This document shows, in pieces, positions 8,721 to 16,681 of a DNA stretch of 64,000 nucleotides; the stretch's first letter is position 1, and the number at the start of each line of letters is the position of its first letter. Source of the stretch: Acaryochloris sp. CCMEE 5410 (GTDB taxonomy: Bacteria > Cyanobacteriota > Cyanobacteriia > Thermosynechococcales > Thermosynechococcaceae); NCBI RefSeq assembly GCF_000238775.2, contig NZ_AFEJ02000002.1, forward strand, positions 124,001-188,000, in the 5' to 3' direction. Made by a program: the position numbers and the translations under genes. The notes under the pieces were generated by a model. It worked only from the letters and a program-made list of their open reading frames with translations. It searched no databases and was not told where the DNA came from.

Positions 8721-9779
8721 ATGCAAACCATTCTTGCTGGGGATATTGGAGGCACTAAAACCATTCTGCGCCTCGTTAAAGCTGAACCGTCGCTGTCCCT
8801 ACCCTCCATTCCCCAACTGACAACCATATCCGAGCAGACTTATCCAAGCCAAGACTTTCCAGACTTAAGCCCTATGATTGAGCAGTTTCTGGCTCAATTC
8901 GATACAGGAACGGCCACCCAGGCAGCCTGCTTTGGCATTGCTGGCCCTGTGGTCGATGACACGTCAGAACTCACCAACTTATCTTGGTCTCTAAATGCTC
9001 GTCGTCTGGAGTCAGAGTTTGGCATCAACCGTGTTGCCTTGATCAATGACTTTGCTTCAGTGGGGTATGGCATTTTGGGCTTAGGAGAGCAGGATATTGC
9101 GACCCTGCAGGCAGTCCCTGCAAACCCGAAAGCCCCCATTGCCGTCATTGGTGCCGGTACTGGATTAGGGGAAGGATTCCTAATGCCGAATACTAAAGGT
9201 TATCAAGTCTTTCCCAGTGAAGGGGGGCATGCAGATTTTGCGCCCCGCACACCGATCGAATTTCAGCTGCTCGATTTCTTGCGAGAGGAGATGAAGCTAG
9301 ACCGGGTTTCTGTGGAACGGGTCGTATCCGGTACTGGGATTGTCTCAATCTATCGATTTCTGCGCAGTTTAGGGCAACATTCAGAGTCATCTGAAATGGC
9401 TCAAGTCTTTCAAGCCTGGGAGCACAGGGAGGATACAGCCGAAAATTTAGTTGATCCAGCAGCTGCGATCGCACAAGCCGCATTGCAGAAAACGGATCCC
9501 CTTTGCCAGCAAACCTTAACCCTCTTTGTCGAAGCCTATGGAGCCGAAGCCGGGAATCTAGCCTTAAAACTGTTGCCCTATGGGGGACTGTATATTGCCG
9601 GGGGGGTAGCAGCCAAAATTTTGCCCCTACTGCAGACAGGTGCATTCCTTAAAACATTTCAAACCAAGGGACGGGTTAGTCCCCTCCTTCATAAAGTCCC
9701 CATTCATGTTGTACTCAATCCCAAAGTGGGGCTCATGGGTTCTGCTATTTATGCAGCCCAGCTCTCAGCAGATTCTTAG
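8721..9779 (+). CDS. glk: Glucokinase
   Basis: ATP-dependent phosphorylation of glucose to glucose 6-phosphate. 352 residues. The phosphate-1 motif AGDIGGTKTILRL (~6-18), FGIAGPV, the glucose-binding region INDFASVGYGI (~109-119, with the catalytic Asp in NDF), GAGTGLGEGF (~143-152), SEGGHADFAPR and the C-terminal adenosine motif YGGLYIAGGVAAK are all seen, matching the bacterial Glk (not ROK) group. AGGGGAG lies five bases before the ATG. In cyanobacteria this enzyme feeds external or glycogen-derived glucose to the pentose-phosphate route. A GH13 glucosidase two genes downstream could supply its substrate. Confidence 0.95.
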   Translation: MQTILAGDIGGTKTILRLVKAEPSLSLPSIPQLTTISEQTYPSQDFPDLSPMIEQFLAQFDTGTATQAACFGIAGPVVDDTSELTNLSWSLNARRLESEFGINRVALINDFASVGYGILGLGEQDIATLQAVPANPKAPIAVIGAGTGLGEGFLMPNTKGYQVFPSEGGHADFAPRTPIEFQLLDFLREEMKLDRVSVERVVSGTGIVSIYRFLRSLGQHSESSEMAQVFQAWEHREDTAENLVDPAAAIAQAALQKTDPLCQQTLTLFVEAYGAEAGNLALKLLPYGGLYIAGGVAAKILPLLQTGAFLKTFQTKGRVSPLLHKVPIHVVLNPKVGLMGSAIYAAQLSADS

Positions 9780-9874
9780 AATTTATCCGCATAATGGTTG
9801 CGTTGATTTCGACTGCTCTGGGAAAGAGTTTTTCGTTTCTATCCCCATCTAATCCTGAGGAGTTTTAGCAGCCC

Positions 9875-11422
9875 ATGACACAATCTTCGTTCTCTGGTGT
9901 GAACATCCCTCCCATGGATGTTCATAATCGCAAGCTGGTGAATAACGTTCATCCGCCTGATTGGGTGAATCCTACCCCGGTTGAATGCTATGACCTCGTT
10001 GTGATTGGTTCGGGAACGGCGGGTTTAGTTACCGCTAAGGGAGCAGCTGGTTTAGGGGTTGGCCTTAAGGTCGCCCTCATTGAAAAGCATCTGATGGGTG
10101 GAGATTGCTTAAACGTTGGTTGTGTCCCCTCCAAATGCCTGATCCGATCTGCCCGCGTCGCTGCTGATATGCGGGATTCTCAACCCTATGGGATTCATCC
10201 ACCCACCCAGATTGATGTCGATTTTCAAGTCGTGATGGAGCGGATGCGTGAGGTTCGCGCCCGCATTAGTCCCGTGGACTCTGCTGCTGCCGCTGCTAAA
10301 TCTGGGGTAGATATGTATTTAGGAGAGGGCAAATTTACAGGTCCCAATACCATATCCGTAGATGGTAAAACCCTCCGGTTTAAGAAAGCCGTGATCACCA
10401 CAGGCGCAAGAGCGGTTCGCCCCCAGATCGAGGGCATTGAAGACGTTGGGTATCTCACTAACGAAACCGTTTTCTCCTTGACGGAGTTACCCCAGCGATT
10501 AGCCGTGATTGGAGGTGGACCGATTGGCTGTGAACTCGCCCAATCCTTTCATCGACTTGGTAGTCAGGTGGTGCTCTTCCATCGAGGGGCTCATCTAATG
10601 AGTAAAGAAGATGCTGATGCGGCAGAAATTGTCCAGCAAGCATTTTTAAAGGAAGGCATTAAGCTGGTGTTGGCTTGTCAGATGAAGCGGGTCGAACGTA
10701 CGCCAGCGGGCAAAGTGATTCACTTTGTTTGTGATGGCCGAGAAGAATCCGTGGTGGTTGATGAAATTTTGGCCGGTGCTGGGCGCGATCCCAATGTCGA
10801 TGGACTCAATCTTGAAGCGGTAGGGGTTGAATATGACAATCGCAAGGGGGTCGCCGTCAACGACTACCTGCAAACCACAAACCCCAAAATCTATGCAGCT
10901 GGTGATATCTGCATGAACTGGAAATTTACCCATGCTGCTGATGCCGCTGCCCGCATTGTCCTTAAAAACACTTTATTTTCACCTTTTGGTATTGGTAAAT
11001 ATAAACTCAGCGATCTGGTGATGCCCTGGGTAACGTTCACGGATCCTGAAATTGCCCATGTTGGTTTATATGAGGGAGAGGCCCAGGACCAGGGTATGGA
11101 TGTTAACACCATAAAAATCCTGTTTGATGATGTGGATCGAGCCCTTGCAGACGGAGAAGAAGATGGTTTCGTCAAAATCCATCTCGCCAAAGGCTCAGAC
11201 AAAATTATTGGGGCCACCATCGTCGCCCGCCATGCAGGCGAAATGATCAGCGAAATTACCACGGCCATGATTGGCAAAGTGGGTTTGGGCAGTATGGCCA
11301 GCGTTATTCACCCCTATCCCACGCAAGCATCTGCTATTAAGCAGGCGGCAGATGCCTACCGTCGCACCTTGTTAACACCAAAAACCATTAAGTTCCTGGG
11401 CTTGTTAACCAAACTCTCCTAG
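9875..11422 (+). CDS. MerA/Lpd-like FAD-dependent pyridine nucleotide-disulfide oxidoreductase
   Basis: 515 residues. FAD site VIGSGTAGLV (~44-53), redox-active disulfide GGDCLNVGCVPSKC (~75-88), NAD(P)H site VIGGGPIGCELAQ (~211-223), second FAD motif IYAAGDI (~341) and a C-terminal dimerisation domain. It lacks the N-terminal metal-binding domain and the C-terminal vicinal cysteines of true mercuric reductases. In the C-terminal motif, HPYPTQAS stands where lipoamide dehydrogenases have HxHPTxxE, so the catalytic His-Glu pair is replaced. It is therefore a MerA-like disulfide oxidoreductase of uncertain substrate. The first ~35 residues precede the Rossmann fold and are an extension. Confidence 0.85.
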   Translation: MTQSSFSGVNIPPMDVHNRKLVNNVHPPDWVNPTPVECYDLVVIGSGTAGLVTAKGAAGLGVGLKVALIEKHLMGGDCLNVGCVPSKCLIRSARVAADMRDSQPYGIHPPTQIDVDFQVVMERMREVRARISPVDSAAAAAKSGVDMYLGEGKFTGPNTISVDGKTLRFKKAVITTGARAVRPQIEGIEDVGYLTNETVFSLTELPQRLAVIGGGPIGCELAQSFHRLGSQVVLFHRGAHLMSKEDADAAEIVQQAFLKEGIKLVLACQMKRVERTPAGKVIHFVCDGREESVVVDEILAGAGRDPNVDGLNLEAVGVEYDNRKGVAVNDYLQTTNPKIYAAGDICMNWKFTHAADAAARIVLKNTLFSPFGIGKYKLSDLVMPWVTFTDPEIAHVGLYEGEAQDQGMDVNTIKILFDDVDRALADGEEDGFVKIHLAKGSDKIIGATIVARHAGEMISEITTAMIGKVGLGSMASVIHPYPTQASAIKQAADAYRRTLLTPKTIKFLGLLTKLS

Positions 11423-11526
11423 TCGCTTACTCAAAAACTCCAAAAATATTTGGCGCATTTTTATAGCCAGTCCATACCTCCTGGCTGTAAGTTTGGGTGT
11501 TGTTATCTATATCAAGGAAGATCTGA

Positions 11527-13206
11527 ATGTCCTCAGCTTTAGACGCCAATCACAAGTGGTGGCACGGGGGAGTAATTTACCAGATCTATCCCCTGACTTT
11601 TGCCGATGGGAATGGGGATGGGGTGGGTGATTTACGGGGGATTATTCAACGGCTGGATTACCTAAACGATGGCGACCCGGATAAAACGGCTGACTTGGGC
11701 ATTGATGCCATTTGGCTGTCTCCCGTTAATCAGTCGCCCATGGTGGATAACGGCTACGATATCAGTGATTATCGGGATATTTGCCCCATCTTCGGCACCC
11801 TAGCAGAGTTCAAAGAGCTGCTAGAGCAATGTCATATCCGAGGGATCCGGGTGATTATGGATATGGTGCTGAACCATACCTCCAATCAGCATCCCTGGTT
11901 TCTTGAATCCAGCACTAGCCAGGACAATCCCAAAAGCGATTGGTACCTCTGGCAAGATCCGGGCTATAAGGATGGGCTTCCCAATAACTGGTTGTCCTAT
12001 TTCGGCGGGTCGGGCTGGACTTTTAATGAAGACCGTCAGCAATATTACTTTCACGTTTTTAATGAAAACCAGCCTGATTTAAATTGGCGCAATCCTGAGG
12101 TGAAGGCCGCCATTTATGACATGCTGCGCTATTGGCTTGATATGGGCGTTGATGGCTTTCGGCTAGATGCCTCTAGCGTCTATAGCAAGGACCAATATTA
12201 TCGGGATAACCCGGTCAAATTCGGGGCAACCGATAAGAATGCCTACTATAACCAGGATCACCTCTACGACAAAGATCTGCCTGACAACCATGGGATTATT
12301 CGAGAAATTCGTGCCCTGATGGACGAGTACGAAGACCGGGTCCTGATCGGTGAGACCTTTATCGACAGCCGTTTATATGACTCCAATAGCTTCTATGGGG
12401 TCAATAATGATGAGCTGCATCTCCCCTTTGCCTTTGAATTTCCCTTTAGTCCTTGGTATCCCGGCTATTTACAACGGGAAATCGAAAAGAAGGAGCGCAT
12501 CACCCCGACTGGGGCTTGGCCCACTTATTTTCTGGATAACCACGATTTACCTCGCCATTTATCTCGCTGGATTGAATGTGCCTTATGCACGAACCCCACG
12601 GAAATTGCTAAGGCCGCAGCCACTCTCCTGTTAACGGTACGGGGAACGCCTGTCCTTTACTATGGCCAGGAAATTGGCATGGTAGACAACGAAGATATCC
12701 CCCCAGAACTACAACGCGATCAGGCGGTGGTGGCTAGCCCCACAGGAGAGTTGCCCCCCAACCGAGACGGCTCCCGTACGCCGATGCAGTGGGATGGGTC
12801 TGCGAATGCTGGGTTTAGCTTTGGTAAGGAGGTTACCCCTTGGCTCCCAGTTCATGCCAACTATCAGGAAATTAATGTCGAAACGACTTTAAAAGATGAG
12901 GAGTCGATCTTAAACTTCTACCGCAAGCTACTCTATGTGCGGGCTCAAAGTGAGGCACTCCGGTTTGGCAGCTGGCGGACGCTGATTCATTATCCCTATG
13001 AACATATGGCTTATCTGCGGGAGACGGCATCTGAGCAGGTGCTGATCTTGATCAATTTTGCCTATGAGAAACCTTTAGAGTTGGATGAGTCGATCACCCC
13101 AGAGGGCTGGACGGTTTTAGCTTCGAACCAATGGGAGTCTGGGAAAACCTTGGCACTCCCTGAGAATTTGCAATCCTTCGAAATTGATGTTTTAAGAAAA
13201 GCATAA
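11527..13206 (+). CDS. GH13 alpha-glucosidase / oligo-1,6-glucosidase-like enzyme
   Basis: 559 residues of cytoplasmic type (no signal peptide). It shows the GH13 TIM-barrel regions: QIYPLTFADGNGDGVGDL (N-terminal), region I MDMVLNHTS, region II GVDGFRLDAS (nucleophile Asp), region III VLIGETF (acid Glu), region IV FLDNHDLPR (Asp), then RDGSRTPMQW and a beta-sandwich C-domain. The GDGxGDLxGI motif and length fit the oligo-1,6-glucosidase / alpha-glucosidase / trehalulose-hydrolase subfamilies. Exact substrate cannot be read. It stands behind the flavoprotein gene with ~100 bp between, so it may or may not share its transcript. Confidence 0.88.
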   Translation: MSSALDANHKWWHGGVIYQIYPLTFADGNGDGVGDLRGIIQRLDYLNDGDPDKTADLGIDAIWLSPVNQSPMVDNGYDISDYRDICPIFGTLAEFKELLEQCHIRGIRVIMDMVLNHTSNQHPWFLESSTSQDNPKSDWYLWQDPGYKDGLPNNWLSYFGGSGWTFNEDRQQYYFHVFNENQPDLNWRNPEVKAAIYDMLRYWLDMGVDGFRLDASSVYSKDQYYRDNPVKFGATDKNAYYNQDHLYDKDLPDNHGIIREIRALMDEYEDRVLIGETFIDSRLYDSNSFYGVNNDELHLPFAFEFPFSPWYPGYLQREIEKKERITPTGAWPTYFLDNHDLPRHLSRWIECALCTNPTEIAKAAATLLLTVRGTPVLYYGQEIGMVDNEDIPPELQRDQAVVASPTGELPPNRDGSRTPMQWDGSANAGFSFGKEVTPWLPVHANYQEINVETTLKDEESILNFYRKLLYVRAQSEALRFGSWRTLIHYPYEHMAYLRETASEQVLILINFAYEKPLELDESITPEGWTVLASNQWESGKTLALPENLQSFEIDVLRKA

Positions 13207-13604
13207 AGCTCAGGCGAACATCCCAAAATTATTGGTCCGTTTACATAATCTTCATGCAGTTTCAATAGAAATATTCACACCAATTCAGCTTCAGACAAGC
13301 GACCTTCAATCGGGTCATACCCTTTCAGCTGTTCGATGGAAATGCCTGAGTCTGACTGAGGAACTTAATCTTACAGACGTGGAGGTTGATTCTGAGCAGC
13401 AGGGGATATTACTGTTGTTGAAAGATTGACGCAATAAAGCCGAAAATAGAAGTGTCATCCGAACTATATGTCGATTTTCTATCCATAGACGACACCTGAC
13501 ATATAACTCCTTTGAGGAGGTAGTTCTACGACATCTGGCATCTAATATCCTGATATAGGGACATACATCAGACTGTTGTAATCATAGTTACGTGCGCAAT
13601 TCAA
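13207..13604. other. Non-coding boundary between GH13 gene and cassette-like island
   Basis: Holds two palindromic stretches: ATATGTC...GACATAT (~13467-13505) and AACTCCTTTGAGGAGGTAGTT (~13505-13525). A 65-codon open frame at 13232-13429 has no recognisable family and no ribosome site. Base composition changes sharply towards GC-rich near 13600. Confidence 0.4.
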
Positions 13605-14084
13605 GTGCTCTCTGAAATCAACAATCCGGAATTTGCTCGCATCAAAACCGACATCGCGGCGCACTCTCGACTCCACGGCTACTATATCCTCGGTCTTGTT
13701 TCGATTCACGCCTTTCGTACCGACGGTACCTCGCAAGAGATCATCCTCAAAAAACTCATCGATCACTTCGATGACGACCCGACCGAACCCGATCCAGACT
13801 TCGTGCCGGATCACGGATGGACCGATTACGAAACCACTCTCGATCGTGCACGTGCTCACACCATTGAATCACTGGTTGGTGGTCGCCCTATCGGTCATGC
13901 AAACGAAACAATGTCTGAACAGATGGCCGGTGAATTGTTCGATCGCTTTGTCGCAGTTTGTGGCACAAATCCTCGGTTCTATATTGGGCTTGGTATTGGT
14001 GATCGCAAATATGCGTTCATGTACGGTGTATTGATTGTCGCGGATGATCGTGCTGGAATACTATGGATCGTCGAGAGTGATTGA
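13605..14084 (+). CDS. Hypothetical protein of foreign (GC-rich) character, cassette-like
   Basis: 159 residues, GTG start at 13605; the frame is open further upstream, so the start is uncertain. Acidic, soluble, no recognised domain; notable segments are DDDPTEPDPDFVPDHGWTDYE (mid-protein), FVAVCGTNPRFYIGLGIG and a C-terminal strand pair ending WIVESD. Codon use is richer in C/G-ending codons (GACCCGACCGAACCCGATCC) than its neighbours. It is followed within 12 bp by an attC-like imperfect dyad, the order expected for an integron gene cassette. Function unknown. Confidence 0.6.
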   Translation: MLSEINNPEFARIKTDIAAHSRLHGYYILGLVSIHAFRTDGTSQEIILKKLIDHFDDDPTEPDPDFVPDHGWTDYETTLDRARAHTIESLVGGRPIGHANETMSEQMAGELFDRFVAVCGTNPRFYIGLGIGDRKYAFMYGVLIVADDRAGILWIVESD

Positions 14085-14094
14085 CGAAAAGTGC

Positions 14095-14172
14095 ACATAA
14101 CCGGAGCCACGGGCCGCGCGGGGCCTGAAATCAATGTCGTTCGCCGCGGTCCTGTGAACGGTGACGTAAGAT
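14095..14172 (+). other. attC-like recombination site 1
   Basis: 78-bp imperfect dyad directly after a stop codon. Outer boxes are ACATAAC (14095-14101) and GTAAGAT (14166-14172); paired inner blocks are ACCG/CGGT, CAC/GTG and GGGCCGCG/CGCGGTCC separated by bulges. This layout matches integron attC sites (R''...L''...L'...R'). The right box appears mutated from GTTAGAT, the form seen at the second site. Identification rests on structure only. Confidence 0.5.
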
Positions 14173-14331
14173 TTCATTGACACCAAAGCATCCAAAATTC
14201 AACTTCTTTTAATTCTGGAATGTAGATCAGGGGGACAGTCACTACAATACCAACCGTCTACATGGAAGAAACTATTTCTCTGAAGTTTCTCTGGGTAAGG
14301 GTTTTGCGGGTGGGGTGATGTTGCGATCGCT
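14165..14331. repeat. ~165-bp direct repeat, left copy (contains DUF4336 3' end)
   Basis: Roughly 85% identical to 16513-16681. It starts at the right end of the attC-like site and includes, on the minus strand, the last ~18 codons of the DUF4336 gene (DRNITPPAKPLPRETSEK then stop; the intact gene has A and Q at the two changed places). The copy has diverged as coding sequence would, so it probably came from another allele rather than from a recent local duplication. Confidence 0.85.
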
Positions 14332-14507
14332 CACGCACCACCTCAACTAGATGAATCAGTACAGTTCTAAGCAATGTAGATCAGATTGTTCTAGGAGTTC
14401 TTGAATAGCTTCCTGTCCAGCACGGATGAGAGCTTCAACTTGATGTGTAGGTGAATTTCCACACCTTAGCCAAACTACTTTTGGGGGAGAACCTTACAAT
14501 CGACTTC

Positions 14508-15990
14508 GGGCGTAAGCACAGAATCGGGGATGTATGGCTCAAAGAAAAACGGGTCAAGGACAATAGATCCTGTACCCGAATCAAAAACTTGTCATGAGCC
14601 TAACATCGCAATTGCCAACCGTACTAGAGCATCACGAATTTCTAGAACAGGTCGAAGCACTCAAAGAAGCACCCAGCCTGAGTCAGATGGTTTATATCGT
14701 TCTGCAAATGGGTTTGTTTTTGGCTCGCTGGCTTCTGGAGGATGAACTCTCACGGCGAGCAAAAACAGTATTGGAATGGCCGAGGTGTCCCACTTGCGGA
14801 ACCCGCTTGCACTCGAAGGGATGGGAATCTCGTCAGATGCAGACACTGGTGGGAAATATTGCCTGAAAGCGACGGGTGGGTCGTTGTCCCCACAGGTGTC
14901 CAGGTAGTCTATCCGCTCCTTTGGATCAATCCATTGGGATTACCTCCTATCAGCACAGCAGTGAAGAATTGGTTCGTCTAGGCTGCTTGTTAAGTCTATT
15001 TATGCCCTATGAACTGGCCAGTTGGATGCTGAGTCAGTGGAGTGGTTTATCCGTCAGCTCATCAAGCTTGTGGAGTTGGGTGCAAGTCATGGGCAACAAA
15101 GCTTATCAGGAGCTAGAGACTCAACTCAAAGCTCAAGCCTCAGGTGACCAGACTCCTTGTGAAGCGATTTCAGAGGTGTTGTCTGTTCTACCTTTGGCCA
15201 TTGCTGCTGACGGTGTGATGGTGCCCTTTCGCCCCACCCCGAAAACCCCAAGGGAAAATCCAGTGGCGAGAAGTCAAAGTTGCTATCTTAGCCCGCCTAG
15301 GAACACGGGGCACCCGAGCACAAAAGCGTGTCCCCCAACTACTACGTCGAAGACTGGTGGCAGTATTGGGCGATATCGACCAGTTCATCCCCTTACTGCA
15401 CCTCGAAGCCCGCAAACAAGACTTTGAATCGGCCCCAAGCGTCATCTGGTTGAGTGATGGGGGCGAGGCTTCTGGCGAGTCTACCGCACCTTGTTCTCTC
15501 ACTGTGCTGTGGCAGTTCTCGATTTCTTTCATGCAGCAGGCCATCTTGCACGAGCAACAAAAGCGATGTTTGGGGATGCTCGCTCTGCTCAAGCCCAAGC
15601 CTGGTTTCGGCGCTGGCGACACCAATTGCGACATGGGCAACACCTATTAGTATTGCGGTCCTTGACGATGTTGATTCACTCACAATTGTTTACGGGCAAA
15701 TCTTTTACGACGTTGCTCCAGGTACAGGCTTATTTCCAGCGCCATCTGCGACACATCCAATATCGCCACTTTGAACAACTACAGATACCGCTGGGGTCAG
15801 GAATGGTCGAAAGTGCTTGTAAGTGGCTGATTCAACAGCGCTTTAAGGGGGTTGGTATGCGCTGGAGTGAGGATGGTTTCAATCATCTACTCATGCTGCG
15901 GCTTGCCTGGGTCAATCAACGGTTTGACTCCCTATTCCCAGGGGTAACCATTCCGAAGTCTAAGGCATCCCCGATCCATTAGCTACGCCC
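14508..15990 (+). mobile_element. ISKra4-family insertion sequence (1483 bp) with 9-bp target duplication
   Basis: Terminal inverted repeats at 14508-14532 and 15966-15990 agree at 19 of 25 positions, with GGGCGTA at the outer end and ATCGGGGATG at the inner end. ATCGACTTC is directly repeated at 14499-14507 and 15991-15999. The single encoded transposase has an ISKra4-type zinc ribbon. The intact target duplication shows a simple insertion with no later rearrangement, although the transposase gene is already broken. Confidence 0.9.
14594..15982 (+). pseudogene. ISKra4-family transposase, inactivated
   Basis: The original product would be ~460 residues. Readable parts in order: zinc ribbon PRCPTCGTRLHSKGW, then VGRCPHRCPG, GCLLSLFMPYELASWML, an acidic site region IAADGVMVPFRP, then QWREVKVAILARLGTRG, VIWLSDGG, FHAAGHLARATKAMFG and the terminal GSGMVESACKWLIQQRFKGVGMRW (E of the catalytic triad). 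It carries a TGA at 14864 where Trp is expected, a frameshift near 15236 in a C-run and a second near 15466 that restores the original frame. No functional protein can be made. Confidence 0.9.
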
Positions 15991-16172
15991 ATCGACTTCT
16001 CTCTGCAAAATCTGCATCTTGGATCACAGTGCAGAAGTCGTTTAACTTAACTCCCAAATCTCTTTATCTGTCTTCTCTGCTAGCCCATGCAACTGGACAT
16101 GGCTGGCTTTAGGGAAAACATCAGCCCAGCGAGTCACCAGTTTTCGGCTTAAATTTTGATCAAATAGTAGGT

Positions 16173-16403
16173 TTAAGCAGCACTCACCGAAGCGACTAAA
16201 CGATGATCCCGATCAGCCGCAAATTCTAAACAGGCTCTAATGTCTGCTTCTGTCAATTCTGGAAAGTCATCAATAATCTCAGCAACAGACATACCAGCGG
16301 CTAACCAGCCCAGAACATTGTAAACCGTTATCCGCATCCGACGAATGCAAGGCTTACCACCACGCTTATCTGGCTCAATAGTGATGATGTCGCGGTAGCT
16401 CAT
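16173..16403 (-). CDS. DUF433 domain protein, antitoxin of a broken toxin-antitoxin pair
   Basis: 76 residues, complete. It shows the DUF433 pattern GGKPCIRRMRITVYNVLGWLAAGMSVAEIIDDFPELTEADIRACLEFAADR (helix-turn-helix-like), which usually accompanies a DUF5615 PIN-type toxin and both neutralises it and represses the operon. Here the toxin gene follows immediately downstream but is split by an IS and carries a frameshift and a stop, leaving the antitoxin as an orphan. The pair lies reversed relative to the two attC-like sites that bracket it, as is seen for some toxin-antitoxin cassettes with their own promoters. Confidence 0.88.
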   Translation of the reverse strand: MSYRDIITIEPDKRGGKPCIRRMRITVYNVLGWLAAGMSVAEIIDDFPELTEADIRACLEFAADRDHRLVASVSAA

Positions 16404-16446
16404 AATCCAGTTATTACGCTTATTATGTACATCTAAGTCTAGAGCA

Positions 16447-16520
16447 GGCTAACACTGTGCTGCAATGGACGGAACCAAGAAGCCAAGGCTGCTGGCTGCC
16501 GTTGAATTTTGCCGTTAGAT
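16447..16520 (+). other. attC-like recombination site 2
   Basis: 74-bp imperfect dyad with outer boxes GGCTAAC (16447-16453) and GTTAGAT (16514-16520; fits the GTTRRRY core). Inner pairings are CTAAC/GTTAG, CAATGG/CCGTTG (one G-T pair) and CCAAGAAGCC/GGCTGCTGG around a tiny loop. Sizes and order match attC sites. Together with site 1 it delimits a 2.35-kb segment (0.87 kb without the IS). Confidence 0.5.
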
Positions 16521-16681
16521 TTCATTGACACCAAAAAAGCACCCAAAATACAACGTCCTTTAATTCTTGAATGTAGATCAGGAGGACAGTGGCCATAATG
16601 CCAACTGTCTATATGGAAGAAACTATTGCTCTGAAGCTTCTCTGGGTAGGGGTTTAGCCGGTGGTGTGATGTTGCGATCGC
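16513..16681. repeat. ~165-bp direct repeat, right copy
   Basis: Begins at the core box of the second attC-like site and runs into the 3' end of the intact DUF4336 gene. Same segment as 14165-14331 with about 15% differences and small indels. Confidence 0.85.

Larger units (their letters stand above)
14356..16170 (-). pseudogene. DUF5615 (PIN-like) toxin gene, split by an insertion sequence
   Basis: Two pieces of one gene lie on either side of the IS. The 5' piece (16170-15991) reads LLFDQNLSRKLVTRWADVFP, ASHVQLHGLAEKTDKEIW and, after a frameshift near 16045, QDADFAERSR. The 3' piece (14507-14356) continues GSPPKVVWLRCGNSPTHQVE to a stop. Together they match the order of DUF5615 PIN-like toxins (FDQNLS, SHVR-type, DADF, PPKVIWLRCGN). 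The 9-bp ATCGACTTC is duplicated at the break. A stop (TAA) follows the junction and no normal start codon is left, so the toxin is dead in at least three ways. Its partner is the DUF433 gene just upstream. Confidence 0.82.

Noticed and set aside
13232-13429. 65-codon ORF before the cassette-like island
   Set aside because: No ribosome site, no family resemblance; kept only as part of the intergenic description.
13542-13859. 105-codon minus-strand ORF over the GC-rich gene
   Set aside because: Complementary shadow of the 13605-14084 frame in GC-rich DNA.
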